NCBI RefSeq assembly: GCF_014851565.1
Contig: NZ_JACVAA010000001.1
Location: forward strand, 744,001 to 808,000
Direction: 5' to 3'
Source: Pseudomonas sp. PDM15
GTDB taxonomy: Bacteria; Pseudomonadota; Gammaproteobacteria; Pseudomonadales; Pseudomonadaceae
Length of the DNA stretch: 64,000 nt
Shown here: piece after piece, positions 32,923-41,897 of the stretch
Numbering within the stretch: position 1 is the stretch's first letter
Layout: each line of letters begins with the position of its first letter
Translations under genes and position numbers: made by a program
The notes under the pieces: generated by a model
Told to the model about the DNA's origin: nothing
Database searches by the model: none
What the model saw: only the letters and a program-made list of their open reading frames with translations

Positions 32923-33501
32923 TCAATTCCCCAACATGTCGTGCATGGCGATGATCTGCTCGGCCACCTGGATCAGCTTCTGTTGGCGGCTCATGGCCTG
33001 GCGGCGCATCAGGGTGTAGGCGTCTTCCTCGTTGCAGCTCTTCATTTTCATCAGCAGGCCCTTGGCCAGTTCGATGCGCTTGCGCTCGGCCAGTTGCTCG
33101 TCGCGGGCCTGCAGCTGGGCACGCAGGGCCTGGTCGCTTTCGAAACGGGCCATGGCCACGTCGAGGATCGGCTGCAGGCGGTCGGCCTGGATGCCTTCGA
33201 CTATGTAGGCGCTGACGCCGGACTGGATGGCCTGGCGCATCACCTGCGGGTCGTGCTCGTCGGTGAACATGACGATCGGGCGGGGCTGGTCACGGGTCAC
33301 CAGCACCACCTGTTCCATCACGTCGCGGCCCGGGGATTCGGTGTCGATCAGCACGACATCGGGGCGTACCGCCTCGACCCGCTCGGGCAGGTCGATGGTC
33401 AGCCCGGATTCGTCGATCACCTCGAAACCGGCCTCGATCAGCGCACTCTTCAGGCGGCCGACCTTCTTCGGGGTATCGTTGATCAGGAGTATGCGTAGCA
33501 T
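32923..33501 (-). CDS. nasT: ANTAR-domain response regulator NasT
   Basis: 192 residues. N-terminal pseudo-receiver LRILLINDTPKKVG, VRPDVVLIDTESPGRD, and a C-terminal ANTAR three-helix domain (AERKRIELAKGLLMKM, EEDAYTLMRRQAMSRQQK). ANTAR proteins bind tandem hexaloop RNA and prevent terminator formation. In nitrate-free cells NasS sequesters NasT; nitrate releases it. Its stop-proximal position, 20 bases after nasS, makes a two-gene unit. Likely targets in this window are the nrtABC leader and the nasS leader. Confidence 0.92.
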   Translation of the reverse strand: MLRILLINDTPKKVGRLKSALIEAGFEVIDESGLTIDLPERVEAVRPDVVLIDTESPGRDVMEQVVLVTRDQPRPIVMFTDEHDPQVMRQAIQSGVSAYIVEGIQADRLQPILDVAMARFESDQALRAQLQARDEQLAERKRIELAKGLLMKMKSCNEEDAYTLMRRQAMSRQQKLIQVAEQIIAMHDMLGN

Positions 33502-33521
33502 CGTGCTTATGTCTCGGTCCG

Positions 33522-34736
33522 TTACAGGGCGATGGCGGCAGCGCTGTCGGCGCGCGCATGGATGGCGAACGAGCGGGCATAGCCGGCCGGGTCGCTGCCA
33601 TCCCAGACGCTGCCGTCGAGCAGGGTGGAGCGACGCATCGGTTGTTCCGGCACCGCGATGCCCAGAGCTTCGGCGGCGCTGCGGTAGATGTCCAGCTGGT
33701 GAATCTGCCTTGCCAGGGCGAGGTAGTCCGGGTCGTCCTTGAGCAGGCCCCAGCGGCGGAACTGGGTGAGGAACCAGATGCCGTCGGACAGCCAGGGCAT
33801 GTTCACCGCGCCGTCGGCGAAGAAACGCAGTGGATGGGCGTCCAGCCAGGCGTGGCCGAGGCCATCCTCGTATTGGCCGAGGAAGCGCGGCTGGATGGCC
33901 GACAGCGGCGCGTCGACGTATTCGCTGCTGCTGATCAGCTGTGCGGTGCTGCGCTTGTTCTCTTCGCTCTCGTCGATGAAGCGGCTGGCCTCCAGTACGG
34001 CCATGGTCAGGGCGCGTGCGGTGTTGGGGTATTGCTCGACGAACTCGCGGGTCACACCGAGCACCTTCTCCGGGTGGTCGGCCCAGATGTTCTGGCTGGT
34101 GGCCAGGGTGAAGCCCTGGTCTTCCTCTACCGCCAGCGCGCCCCAGGGGCCGCCGGCGCAGAAGCCGTCGATACGCGCGGCGCGCAGGTGGGCGACCATC
34201 TGCGAAGGCGGTACCACCACGGTGTTGACGTCCTCCAGCGGATGGATGCCCTGGGCGGCCAGCCAGTAGTAGAGCCACATGGCGTGGGTGCCGGTGGGGA
34301 AGGTCTGGGCGAAGGTCAGCTTCGCACCACCTTGGCGCACGCGCATGGCCAGTGCCTCGCCGCTGGTCACGTCGGCCTGTTTGAGCGGTTGCGACAGGTT
34401 GAGCGCTTGGCCGTTCTGGCACAGTCCCATGAGGATGGCCATCTCGGTAGCGGTGCTGCCGAGGCCCAGGTGGATGCCGTAGACCTGGCCATACAGGGCC
34501 TGGGCGGCGTCCAGCTCGCCGCTCAGCAGGCGATCACGCAGGCCGGCCCAGGAGGCTTGGCGCTGCAGGTTGAGGGTCAGGCCGTAGGGCTGGGCGAAGC
34601 CCTGGGTGGCCGCGACGATCAGCGAGGCCGAGTCGGTCAGAGCCATGAAGCCCAGGTTCAGTGCGCTCTTCTCCGGGGCATCGCTGCCGGCGACCCAGGC
34701 CAGGGCATCGCTGCGGGTATTGCTGGTATCGGTCAT
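33522..34736 (-). CDS. nasS: Nitrate sensor NasS
   Basis: 404 residues, paralogous to NrtA but without any signal peptide (starts MTDTSNTRSDALAW). Shares NLGFMALTDSASLIVAATQGF, FPTGTHAMWLYYWLAAQGI and ARIDGFCAGGPWG. Cytoplasmic. It holds NasT inactive until nitrate or nitrite binds. The ATG at 34736 replaces a longer frame to 34772 that would run through the leader terminator. The gene is preceded by hexaloop/terminator RNA like that of nrtA. Confidence 0.9.
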   Translation of the reverse strand: MTDTSNTRSDALAWVAGSDAPEKSALNLGFMALTDSASLIVAATQGFAQPYGLTLNLQRQASWAGLRDRLLSGELDAAQALYGQVYGIHLGLGSTATEMAILMGLCQNGQALNLSQPLKQADVTSGEALAMRVRQGGAKLTFAQTFPTGTHAMWLYYWLAAQGIHPLEDVNTVVVPPSQMVAHLRAARIDGFCAGGPWGALAVEEDQGFTLATSQNIWADHPEKVLGVTREFVEQYPNTARALTMAVLEASRFIDESEENKRSTAQLISSSEYVDAPLSAIQPRFLGQYEDGLGHAWLDAHPLRFFADGAVNMPWLSDGIWFLTQFRRWGLLKDDPDYLALARQIHQLDIYRSAAEALGIAVPEQPMRRSTLLDGSVWDGSDPAGYARSFAIHARADSAAAIAL

Positions 34737-34757
34737 GTCTTTGTTCCGTCGTTGAAC

Positions 34758-34840
34758 AAAAAGGCGCCGCACCTGGCCAGCACTGGGTGGGCCGGGAGCG
34801 ACGCCATTGTCTATGAGTCACTCCGCCGTTGGAGGGACTC
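34758..34840 (-). promoter_or_regulatory. ANTAR-like hexaloop leader and attenuator of nasS
   Basis: On the minus strand hairpin 1 (34815-34840) has a 10-bp stem with one mismatch and hexaloop AACGGC. Hairpin 2 (34800-34811) has a short GAC/GTC stem and hexaloop AATGGC; both loops keep A1 and G4. A terminator with 8-bp arms (34798-34805 and 34763-34770, one G-U) is followed by five U at 34758-34762, and its 5' arm overlaps hairpin 2. Hairpin 2 is weak, so this is less certain than the nrtA leader. Confidence 0.7.
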
Positions 34841-34844
34841 TGCT

Positions 34845-34869
34845 GCATATGGCTAAGCAAGCCATATGC
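34845..34869. repeat. Perfect 10-bp inverted repeat upstream of nasS
   Basis: GCATATGGCT (34845-34854) and AGCCATATGC (34860-34869), separated by AAGCA. No T-tract follows on the minus strand, so operator or weak terminator are both possible. Confidence 0.6.
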
Positions 34870-34900
34870 CAGCACGACGGGCGCAGCGGAAAGGGCGCCT

Positions 34901-35110
34901 TCAGCGCTCCATCATCTGCTTGATCTGGTTCTGCGGGATGTGTTGCTCGCGACCTTCGCTGTCTTCGAACTCGTACATGCCGGTGTCGTCATCCAGCTCG
35001 GGTTTGCCATCGCTGGTGAGGATCTGGCCGTCGGTGGTGACCAGCAGGTATTCGCTGGCGCAGCCGGTCAGCGCGGCAAGGCAGAAGAAGGCGAGAAGCC
35101 AATGTTTCAT
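34901..35110 (-). CDS. YgdI/YgdR-type small lipoprotein (DUF903), copy 1
   Basis: 69 residues. Lipobox LTGC (MKHWLLAFFCLAALTGCAS), then a small SH3-like beta domain (YLLVTTDGQILTSDGKPELD, FEDSEGREQHIP) ending NQIKQMMER. Members are stress-linked outer-membrane lipoproteins of unknown function in enterics. It is a close paralogue of the next gene, 102 bases away. Confidence 0.85.
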   Translation of the reverse strand: MKHWLLAFFCLAALTGCASEYLLVTTDGQILTSDGKPELDDDTGMYEFEDSEGREQHIPQNQIKQMMER

Positions 35111-35212
35111 GAGGTACTCCTAAATGAGGGCAGTACCGTCACGCTATTCCCGTTGCGCTGTCTCTGGCAAGTGCGCAAAAGGTCGCGGCCCGCCGAAGCG
35201 GGCCGGGCCTGG

Positions 35213-35422
35213 TCAGCGTTCGATGATCTGTTTCACCGAGCTCTGCGGGATCTGCTGCTCGTTGCCTTCGGCGTCCTCGTAGGTGATCAGGCCGGTTTCA
35301 TCGTCGATCTCCGGCTTGTCCTCGGAACTGAGCATCTGGCCGTCGGTGGTGGCGATGATGTAGTCGGTGGCGCAGCCGGTCAGGCCGAACACGCAGAGCA
35401 GGGCAAGAATCCAGGGTTTCAT
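35213..35422 (-). CDS. YgdI/YgdR-type small lipoprotein (DUF903), copy 2
   Basis: 69 residues, same length as its neighbour. Signal MKPWILALLCVFGLTGCAT, then IIATTDGQMLSSEDKPEID, YEDAEGNEQQIP and SSVKQIIER. The gene pair is a tandem duplication with differing charge distribution. AAGGAGTTC precedes the ATG. Probably secreted to the outer membrane; function unknown. Confidence 0.85.
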   Translation of the reverse strand: MKPWILALLCVFGLTGCATDYIIATTDGQMLSSEDKPEIDDETGLITYEDAEGNEQQIPQSSVKQIIER

Positions 35423-35497
35423 GGTGAACTCCTTATGAAAGGGTGCCCCCGAGGGGCTTCAGAAGTTCCGACCACGGCATCCCCGGTTTCGCTCCAT

Positions 35498-35526
35498 AAA
35501 AAAAGCCCCGCACTGGGCGGGGCTTT
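35498..35526 (-). terminator. Rho-independent terminator of acnB
   Basis: AAAGCCCCG / CGGGGCTTT arms (35502-35510, 35518-35526) with a U-run on the minus strand. Confidence 0.92.
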
Positions 35527-35542
35527 CTCATTGCGCTAACGC

Positions 35543-38152
35543 TTAGATCTGTACGGCCGGGATCTTGGCGTTGGCTGCGGCTTCGCGGAACTCGGCGATC
35601 TGGTCGAAGCTCAGGTAGCGGTAAACGTCGGCAGCCATGCTGTCGATGTTCTTCGCGTACTCCATGTACTCCTCGACGGTCGGCAGCTTGCCGGTGATCG
35701 AGGCGACTGCTGCCAGTTCGGCAGAGGCCAGGTACACGTTGGTCGCGTCGCCCAGGCGGTTCGGGAAGTTACGGGTCGAAGTGGAGACCACGGTCGAACC
35801 GGTCTGTACGCGTGCCTGGTTACCCATGCACAGCGAGCAGCCCGGCATTTCCATGCGCGCGCCAGCCTTGCCGTAGATGCCGTAGTAGCCTTCTTCGGTC
35901 AACTGGTGGGCGTCCATCTTGGTCGGCGGAGCCAGCCACAGACGGGTCGGAATGCCGCCCTTGACCTTGTCCAGCAGCTTACCGGCAGCGCGGAAGTGAC
36001 CGATGTTGGTCATGCACGAACCGATGAACACTTCGTCGATCTTCTCACCGGCGACAGTGGACAGCAGACGGGCGTCGTCCGGGTCGTTCGGCGCGCAGAG
36101 CACCGGCTCTTTGACGTCGGCCAGGTCGATCTCGATGATCTCGGCGTACTCGGCGTCCTTGTCGGCTTCCAGCAGTTGCGGGTTGGCCAGCCAGGCTTCC
36201 ATGGCCTGGGCGCGACGCTCCAGGGTACGGGCATCGCCGTAACCTTCGCCGATCATCCAGCGCAGCATGGTGATGTTGGAGCGCAGGTACTCGGCAATGG
36301 CCTTTTCCGGCAGCTTGATGGTGCAACCGGCGGCGGAGCGTTCGGCCGAGGCGTCGGACAGCTCGAAGGCCTGTTCAACGGTCAGTTCGTCCAGGCCTTC
36401 GATCTCGAGGATGCGGCCGGAGAAGGCGTTGATCTTGCCCTTCTTCTCGACGGTCAGCAGGCCCTGCTTGATGGCGTAGTAGGGGATGGCATGGACCAGG
36501 TCACGCAGGGTGATGCCCGGTTGCAGCTTGCCCTTGAAGCGCACCAGTACGGATTCCGGCATGTCCAGCGGCATGACGCCGGTGGCAGCGGCGAAGGCCA
36601 CCAGGCCGGAACCGGCCGGGAAGGAGATGCCCATCGGGAAGCGGGTGTGCGAGTCACCACCGGTACCTACGGTATCCGGCAGCAGCATGCGGTTCAGCCA
36701 GCTGTGGATGATGCCGTCGCCCGGACGCAGGGACACACCGCCGCGGGTCATGATGAAGTCCGGCAGGGTGTGGTGGGTGTTGACGTCGATCGGCTTCGGA
36801 TAGGCCGCGGTGTGGCAGAAGGACTGCATCACCAGGTCGGCGGAGAAGCCCAGGCAAGCCAGGTCCTTCAGCTCGTCGCGGGTCATCGGACCGGTGGTGT
36901 CCTGGGAGCCGACGGTGGTCATCTTCGGCTCGCAGTAGGTGCCCGGGCGTACGCCTTGGCCTTCCTGCAGGCCGCAGGCGCGACCGACCATCTTCTGGGC
37001 CAGGGTGAAGCCCTTGCCGCTGTCAGCCGGAGCGACCGGCTTCTTGAACAGGGTGGACGGAGCCAGGCCCAGCTCGGCGCGGGCTTTCTCGGTCAGGCCA
37101 CGGCCGACGATCAGCGGGATACGGCCGCCGGCGCGGACTTCGTCCAGCAGCACGTCGGTTTTCAGCTGGAAACTGGTGACCAGTTCGTCGCTACCGTTAC
37201 GGCGCACTTCGCCCTTGTACGGGTAAACGTCGATGACGTCGCCCATGGCCAGGTTGGTGCAGTCGAATTCGATCGGCAGGGCGCCGGCGTCTTCCATGGT
37301 GTTGTAGAAGATCGGGGCGATCTTGGTGCCGAAGCAGAAACCACCGGCGCGCTTGTTCGGCACGTTCGGGATGTCGTCGCCGAAGAACCACAGCACCGAG
37401 TTGGTGGCGGACTTACGGGAGGAACCGGTACCGACCACGTCACCGACGTAGGCAACCGGGAAGCCTTTGGCTTTCAGAGCTTCCATCTGCTTGATCGGGC
37501 CGACGCTGCCGGGGGCGTCCGGGTTGATGCCGTCGCGGGCCATTTTCAGCATGGCCAGGGCGTGCAGCGGGATGTCCGGGCGGGACCAGGCGTCCGGAGC
37601 CGGCGACAGGTCGTCGGTGTTGGTTTCGCCGGTGACCTTGAACACGGTCAGGGTGACTTTTTCCGGAACGGCAGGGCGGTTGACGAACCACTCGCCGTCG
37701 GCCCAGGACTGCATGACAGCCTTGGCGTTGGCGTTGCCTTTCTTGGCGCGCTCAGCGACGTCGTGGAAGGCGTCGAACATCAGCAGGGTGTGCTTGAGTT
37801 GCTCGGCGGCGACTTCGGCCAGCTCGGCGTTGTCCAGCAGCTCGACCATGGTGGCGATGTTGTAGCCGCCCTGCATGGTGCCCAGCAGCTCAACGGCGCG
37901 TTGCTTGCTGATCAGCGGGGAGCTGGCTTCGCCCTTGGCCACGGCGGAGAGGAAACCGGCCTTGACGTAGGCGGCTTCGTCCACTCCTGGCGGAACACGG
38001 TTGGTGATCAGATCAACGAGGAAGGCTTCTTCGCCAGCCGGGGGATTCTTCAGCAGCTCGACCAGGCCTGCGGTTTGCTCGGCGTTCAGCGGCTGGGGAA
38101 CGATCCCTTGGGCGGCACGCTCTTCTACGTGTTTGCGATAGGCTTCAAGCAC
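35543..38152 (-). CDS. acnB: Aconitate hydratase B
   Basis: 869 residues. The GTG at 38152 ([16 protein letters not shown]) is chosen because GAGGG lies 8 bases upstream and matches the family start; a frame to 38167 adds MRVIT. Contains the AcnB swivel/HEAT N-terminal part, then Fe-S ligands in [10 protein letters not shown] and CSLCMGNQ, and active-site segments [13 protein letters not shown] and [13 protein letters not shown]. It isomerises citrate/isocitrate in the TCA cycle and 2-methylcitrate. Next to DUF1289 and usp genes, as in P. aeruginosa. Confidence 0.97.
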   Translation of the reverse strand: MLEAYRKHVEERAAQGIVPQPLNAEQTAGLVELLKNPPAGEEAFLVDLITNRVPPGVDEAAYVKAGFLSAVAKGEASSPLISKQRAVELLGTMQGGYNIATMVELLDNAELAEVAAEQLKHTLLMFDAFHDVAERAKKGNANAKAVMQSWADGEWFVNRPAVPEKVTLTVFKVTGETNTDDLSPAPDAWSRPDIPLHALAMLKMARDGINPDAPGSVGPIKQMEALKAKGFPVAYVGDVVGTGSSRKSATNSVLWFFGDDIPNVPNKRAGGFCFGTKIAPIFYNTMEDAGALPIEFDCTNLAMGDVIDVYPYKGEVRRNGSDELVTSFQLKTDVLLDEVRAGGRIPLIVGRGLTEKARAELGLAPSTLFKKPVAPADSGKGFTLAQKMVGRACGLQEGQGVRPGTYCEPKMTTVGSQDTTGPMTRDELKDLACLGFSADLVMQSFCHTAAYPKPIDVNTHHTLPDFIMTRGGVSLRPGDGIIHSWLNRMLLPDTVGTGGDSHTRFPMGISFPAGSGLVAFAAATGVMPLDMPESVLVRFKGKLQPGITLRDLVHAIPYYAIKQGLLTVEKKGKINAFSGRILEIEGLDELTVEQAFELSDASAERSAAGCTIKLPEKAIAEYLRSNITMLRWMIGEGYGDARTLERRAQAMEAWLANPQLLEADKDAEYAEIIEIDLADVKEPVLCAPNDPDDARLLSTVAGEKIDEVFIGSCMTNIGHFRAAGKLLDKVKGGIPTRLWLAPPTKMDAHQLTEEGYYGIYGKAGARMEMPGCSLCMGNQARVQTGSTVVSTSTRNFPNRLGDATNVYLASAELAAVASITGKLPTVEEYMEYAKNIDSMAADVYRYLSFDQIAEFREAAANAKIPAVQI

Positions 38153-38267
38153 AGTTATTACCCTCATCAGTAGTCGCGGCGGCCCGCAACGCTCATCCTA
38201 AAGCCATCGCACGCCGCGCCGCTGAACTTTGTGAGTGCACTGGCCGGTGTGTCGATAGCCTCATACT

Positions 38268-38396
38268 AGAAGCTGCTTTCAAAGTTTTACGCCGCAGGAG
38301 CGGGAGTGATGAGGGCTGGCGCGGGTTCGATGAACCCGGCGCCAACGACGTTCCTGGCGGATCAACTGTGCTCGTGACGCTTTGAAAACAGCTTCT
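38268..38396. repeat. 129-bp MITE-like element with 17-bp inverted ends
   Basis: AGAAGCTGCTTTCAAAG (38268-38284) and CTTTGAAAACAGCTTCT (38380-38396) match as inverted repeats at 16 of 17 positions. An internal stem GGCGCGGGTT / AACCC-GCGCC (38318-38343, one bulged G) is present. It lies in the 450-bp gap between acnB and the DUF1289 gene; no ORF with codon bias. The rest of the gap (38153-38267, 38397-38602) must carry divergent promoters; none is certain. Confidence 0.65.
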
Positions 38397-38602
38397 GACG
38401 GACATCGGCGCCTAAAAAGGCGGTCCGATTCTACTGGAACGGGACGCCAAAGTTAAGCGCAAACCCCGATCCAATCGGCCTCTTAGGCTACTGCCCGTCG
38501 TTTGTCTGGCAAGTCGACAAAGGTCTGGTCGGTCATGATGACCCTGCCAGGGTGAGCCGCTATCATGGGCGGCCTGTTTCACAGCGCCCCCGCCTGCCTC
38601 AT

Positions 38603-39079
38603 ATGTCCAATCAACGCATCAAGACGCCCTGCGTCGGCCTCTGCTCCACCGTCTACGGCGACCTGGTGTGCCGCGGCTGCAAGCGCTTTCACCACGAGGT
38701 GGTGAACTGGAACGCTTACAACGACGACGAGAAGCGTGCGGTGTGGAAGCGCCTGGAGGTGCTGCTGGTGCAGGTGATGCAAGGCAAGGTGGAGGTGTTC
38801 GACCCCGAGCGCCTGCGCGCGCAGCTAGAGCAGCACCAGGTGCGCTTCGTGCCCGAGCAGTCTGAGTACTGCTGGGCCTACCAGCTGATCGCCCGCGCCT
38901 CGCGCCTGATCAGCCGCCTGGATGCATACGGCCTAGCTCTGCTGCCGGAGTTCCGCGACTGGGAGCTGCCGGCGCTGCGCGAGGCCATCGATCGCGAGTT
39001 CTTCCTGCTCTCCGAGGCGCACTATGAGCGCTACATCGCGCCGCGCTTCCTGCGCGAGGGCGTGGAAAGCCGCGTCTGA
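38603..39079 (+). CDS. DUF1289 protein
   Basis: 158 residues from the ATG at 38603 (MSNQRIKTPCVGLC). N-terminal Cys cluster CVGLCSTVYGDLVCRGCKRFHHE suggests a metal site (Cys 10, 14, 22 and 25 or so), the DUF1289 signature; the C-terminal 110 residues are helical. Function unknown. Conserved next to acnB in Pseudomonas (PA1788 position). An in-frame upstream ATG has no ribosome site. Confidence 0.85.
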   Translation: MSNQRIKTPCVGLCSTVYGDLVCRGCKRFHHEVVNWNAYNDDEKRAVWKRLEVLLVQVMQGKVEVFDPERLRAQLEQHQVRFVPEQSEYCWAYQLIARASRLISRLDAYGLALLPEFRDWELPALREAIDREFFLLSEAHYERYIAPRFLREGVESRV

Positions 39080-39095
39080 GGTATGTCGACCCATG

Positions 39096-39122
39096 AAAAA
39101 AGCCGCCCTCGGGCGGCTTTTT
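39096..39122. terminator. Bidirectional terminator
   Basis: AGCCGCCC / GGGCGGCT arms with A- and T-runs on both flanks, between the convergent DUF1289 and usp genes. Confidence 0.9.
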
Positions 39123-39137
39123 CGTTGGCGCGCCGGA

Positions 39138-40001
39138 TCAGCGCTGGGCGACCAGCTCTTCCAGGTGGGCGATGATGTCGTCCGGCTTGAGCACCAGTAC
39201 GTCGCTCTCCAGGGCATCCAGCACCACTTCCGCGGTGTTGCCGATTAACGCGCCGGAGAGCCCGGTGCGGGCCACTGTGCCGATCACGGTGACCACCGCG
39301 CCGAGCTTCTGCGCGGTGTAGGGGATCAGCACGTCGGCCGGGCCTTCCTCCACATGCAGGCGATCGTTGCTGACGTCGTACTCGGCCTGGAAGGCCTTGC
39401 ACTGTTCACGGTAGCGCGCCTCGATGGTTTCCTTGAGCTGGAAGGTCGGGTCGGCCGCCGAGAGCATCGGCGAGGGGTGGGCGCTGATCACGTGCAGGCT
39501 GCCATTGGCCAGGTGGGCGATGTCATAGCCGTTGCTGACGATGCCGGAGTGCAGGGTGCGGTGCTCGGAGTCGCCGTTGCCGACGTCGACCGCGGCGAGA
39601 ATGATGCCGCCGGTCCAGGGCGTGCTGGTCTTGACCATCAGCACCGGACTTGGGCAGTAGCGCAGCAGCTTCCAGTCCTCGGGGGTGAGCAGGGCCTTCT
39701 TCAGTGGGTTGTCCGGCACGTGTTGCTTGATCACCAGGCCACAGCCCTCTGCCTGCTGTACGGCGACGATGGTCTGGTAGAGGCCGTCGTGCCACGCCTG
39801 CTGGATGGTGGCGCTGTAGCCTTCCTGTTGCAGGCTGGCCTGGTGCTCGGTGAGGTAGGCGCTGTGCTCGCCTTTCTTGTCGCAGACCAGCAGATGCAGG
39901 TGCGACTGGGTCACGCCGGCGATCAGCTTGGCGCGCTTGAGTGCCAGGCCATCGGATTGCTGCGGGTCCATCACCACCAGAATGCTGCGTATGGCTTGCA
40001 T
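39138..40001 (-). CDS. Universal stress protein, tandem Usp domains
   Basis: 287 residues made of two Usp folds (UspE-like). First begins MQAIRSILVVMDPQQSDGLALKRA; second begins IILAAVDVGNGDS and ends in the GNTAEVVLDALESDVLVLKP ATP-loop region (GxxG region seen as GTVARTGLSGALIGNTAE). Cytoplasmic, induced by stress or anaerobiosis in relatives. Conserved beside acnB/DUF1289. Confidence 0.88.
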   Translation of the reverse strand: MQAIRSILVVMDPQQSDGLALKRAKLIAGVTQSHLHLLVCDKKGEHSAYLTEHQASLQQEGYSATIQQAWHDGLYQTIVAVQQAEGCGLVIKQHVPDNPLKKALLTPEDWKLLRYCPSPVLMVKTSTPWTGGIILAAVDVGNGDSEHRTLHSGIVSNGYDIAHLANGSLHVISAHPSPMLSAADPTFQLKETIEARYREQCKAFQAEYDVSNDRLHVEEGPADVLIPYTAQKLGAVVTVIGTVARTGLSGALIGNTAEVVLDALESDVLVLKPDDIIAHLEELVAQR

Positions 40002-40111
40002 GAGCGTCTCCCTGTGCTTGAAGTGCTTTGATGCAGCCCACTATAGAGGCGGCCGCTGACGGCGGTCTTGACCTGCATCACTGCCTGGCTGGCTCCGCGC
40101 GCCTTCATCCG

Positions 40112-40117
40112 TATAAT
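40112..40117 (+). promoter_or_regulatory. -10 box of miaE promoter
   Basis: Perfect TATAAT at 40112-40117, about 58 bases before the miaE GTG; the -35 (TGGCTC, 16 bases upstream) is poor. Confidence 0.5.
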
Positions 40118-40174
40118 GGCCCGCCCTTGCTGCCGGTGCCAACTGGCCGTTGCCGTTACTCTGGATCGTTCGCC

Positions 40175-40780
40175 GTGAATCTGCCTGAAATCCATCAGTT
40201 CCTTGCTTGTCCCACTCCCGCAGCCTGGGTGCAGGCGGCCCTGGACGATCAGGAAACGCTGCTGATCGACCACAAGAACAACGAGTACAAGGCGGCCTCC
40301 ACGGCCATGGCGCTGATGGCCAAGTACGGCCAGGAACTGGACCTGATCAACTTCATGTCGCGCCTGGCCCGCGAGGAGCTGGTGCACCACGAGCAGGTGC
40401 TGCGCATCATGAAGAAGCGGCGCATCGAACTGCGTCCCGTGTCGGCGTCGCGCTATGCCTCCGGCCTGCGCAAGCTGGTGCGCAACCATGAGCCGCAGAA
40501 GCTGGTCGATACGCTGGTCGTGGGGGCCTTTATCGAGGCGCGCAGCTGCGAGCGCTTCGAGGCACTGGTGCCGCATCTGGACGAGGAGCTGGGCAAGTTC
40601 TACGGCGGCCTGCTGAAGTCCGAAGCGCGGCACTTCCAGGGCTATCTCAAGCTGGCCTACCAGTACGGCGAGGAGTCCGACGTGGCGCGGGTGATCGAGC
40701 GGGTGCGCGAGACCGAGCGCGAGCTGATCGAGTCGCCGGACCAGGAGCTCCGCTTCCACAGCGGCGTGCCACAGGCCTGA
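40175..40780 (+). CDS. miaE: tRNA 2-methylthio-N6-isopentenyladenosine-37 hydroxylase
   Basis: 201 residues from the GTG at 40175 (VNLPEIHQFL), the normal start for the family; a frame to 40028 adds an unlikely 49 residues. Ferritin-like di-iron ligands: Glu in NNEYKAAS, EELVHHEQV, GAFIEARSCERF and SEARHFQGYL. It oxygen-dependently hydroxylates the isopentenyl group of ms2i6A37 in tRNA. Followed by a strong terminator. Confidence 0.92.
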   Translation: MNLPEIHQFLACPTPAAWVQAALDDQETLLIDHKNNEYKAASTAMALMAKYGQELDLINFMSRLAREELVHHEQVLRIMKKRRIELRPVSASRYASGLRKLVRNHEPQKLVDTLVVGAFIEARSCERFEALVPHLDEELGKFYGGLLKSEARHFQGYLKLAYQYGEESDVARVIERVRETERELIESPDQELRFHSGVPQA

Positions 40781-40798
40781 TCGCCCTCTTGCGGGCAT

Positions 40799-40828
40799 AA
40801 AAAAGCCGGACTCGAGGTCCGGCTTTTT
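40799..40828. terminator. Bidirectional rho-independent terminator
   Basis: AAAAGCCGGAC / GTCCGGCTTTT with 5-base loop, between convergent miaE and bfd. Confidence 0.93.
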
Positions 40829-40841
40829 CGTATTCGCAGGA

Positions 40842-41060
40842 TCAGGCGGCGACGAAGCTGGCCTGGCAGGCGAGGGCGGCCTGGCTGCTCTGGACTTCGT
40901 TCAGGGTGTCGCGCACCACTTCCTTGGCCAGGCAGGCGCATTTGCCGCACTGGGTGCCCACGCCGAGGCTCTCGCGCACGTCACGATAGCTGCAGCAGCC
41001 TTCGTAGATGGCTTCGCGGATTTGACCGTCGGTAACACCCTGGCAGAGGCAAACGTACAT
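40842..41060 (-). CDS. bfd: Bacterioferritin-associated ferredoxin
   Basis: 72 residues. Starts MYVCLCQGVTDGQIREAI; the [2Fe-2S] ligands are Cys4, Cys6, Cys38 and Cys41 (CGKC). Bfd docks on bacterioferritin and reduces its core to release iron. A Fur box lies just upstream, so it should be induced by iron starvation. Confidence 0.95.
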   Translation of the reverse strand: MYVCLCQGVTDGQIREAIYEGCCSYRDVRESLGVGTQCGKCACLAKEVVRDTLNEVQSSQAALACQASFVAA

Positions 41061-41108
41061 GGGCAGGCTCGAAGTGGGTTGGTGGTGCTGTTAGCGAAGG
41101 ATACTAAT

Positions 41109-41127
41109 GTTAATGAGAATGCTTGTC
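41109..41127 (-). promoter_or_regulatory. Fur box upstream of bfd
   Basis: GTTAATGAGAATGCTTGTC matches the 19-bp Fur consensus GATAATGATAATCATTATC at 14 of 19 positions, and lies about 50 bases ahead of the bfd ATG. Confidence 0.8.
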
Positions 41128-41177
41128 AAAACTTGATGTCAGCTTTTCCCGCCTGACGGGCTTTCGCGTTGCCCAAT

Positions 41178-41203
41178 AAAAAAACCCGGCCTGAGCCGGG
41201 TTC
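41178..41203 (-). terminator. Rho-independent terminator of rnt
   Basis: AACCCGGC / GCCGGGTT with CTGA loop, U-run on the minus strand. Confidence 0.88.
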
Positions 41204-41222
41204 TTCATCTGCTGCGCGGGGT

Positions 41223-41897
41223 CTACTGATCGAAGTCGTCCCAGCCGCCCATTTCCTTCCAGCGATTGACGATGCCGCAGAACAGCTCGGCGGTCTTCTC
41301 GGTGTCGTAGCGCGCGGAGTGCGCTTCTTTACCGTCGAAGTCGATACCGGCGGCCTGGCAGGCCTTGGCCAGCACGGTCTGGCCATAGGCGAGGCCGGCC
41401 AGGGTGGCGGTGTCGAAGCTGGAGAAGGGGTGGAACGGGTTGCGCTTGAGGTCGCAGCGAGCCACGGCGGCGTTGAGGAAGCCGAGGTCGAAGCTGCTGT
41501 TGTGGCCAACCAGGATGGCGCGCTTGCAGCCATTGGCCTTGATTGACTTGCGCAGGCCCTTGAAGATTTCGGTCAGCGCATGTTCCTCGCTCACCGCCTG
41601 GCGCAGCGGATGGTCGAGCTTGATGCCGGTGAACTCCAGTGCCGCCGCCTCGATATTGGCGCCCTCGAAGGGCTCGATGCGGAAGAAATGGGTGTGGTCC
41701 GGGTAGAGGAAGCCGTCCTCGTCCATGGCGATGGTGGTCGCCGCGATCTCCAGTAGGGCGTCGGTGGCACTGTTGAAACCGCCGGTCTCGACGTCCACCA
41801 CCACCGGCAGGTAGCCGCGGAAACGCGCAGCCATCGGGTGGCGCGGGCCGGACGGCAGGCTGCCGTCGAGTTCGTCGTCGAAGTTGTCTTCGCTCAC
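41223..41897 (-). CDS. rnt: Ribonuclease T
   Basis: 224 residues from the GTG at 41897 ([18 protein letters not shown]), overlapping the pyrC stop by 4 bases (GTGA). DEDDh exonuclease: [16 protein letters not shown] (Asp, Glu), [10 protein letters not shown] (Asp), [11 protein letters not shown] (His, Asp). Trims tRNA 3' ends and other stable RNAs. A frame extension to 41993 lies inside pyrC and is not the start. Confidence 0.95.
   Translation of the reverse strand: MSEDNFDDELDGSLPSGPRHPMAARFRGYLPVVVDVETGGFNSATDALLEIAATTIAMDEDGFLYPDHTHFFRIEPFEGANIEAAALEFTGIKLDHPLRQAVSEEHALTEIFKGLRKSIKANGCKRAILVGHNSSFDLGFLNAAVARCDLKRNPFHPFSSFDTATLAGLAYGQTVLAKACQAAGIDFDGKEAHSARYDTEKTAELFCGIVNRWKEMGGWDDFDQ

Noticed and set aside
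32923..34422. Fused 499-residue frame joining antisense-frame sequence of nasS with nasT
   Set aside because: Only the last 192 residues (from ATG 33501) are NasT; the rest is out of frame with nasS.
35906..38173. 755-residue open frame opposite acnB
   Set aside because: Complete antisense shadow of acnB; no family features.
38193..38405. 70-residue minus frame across the inverted-repeat element
   Set aside because: No ribosome site and inside the repeat; composition not protein-like.
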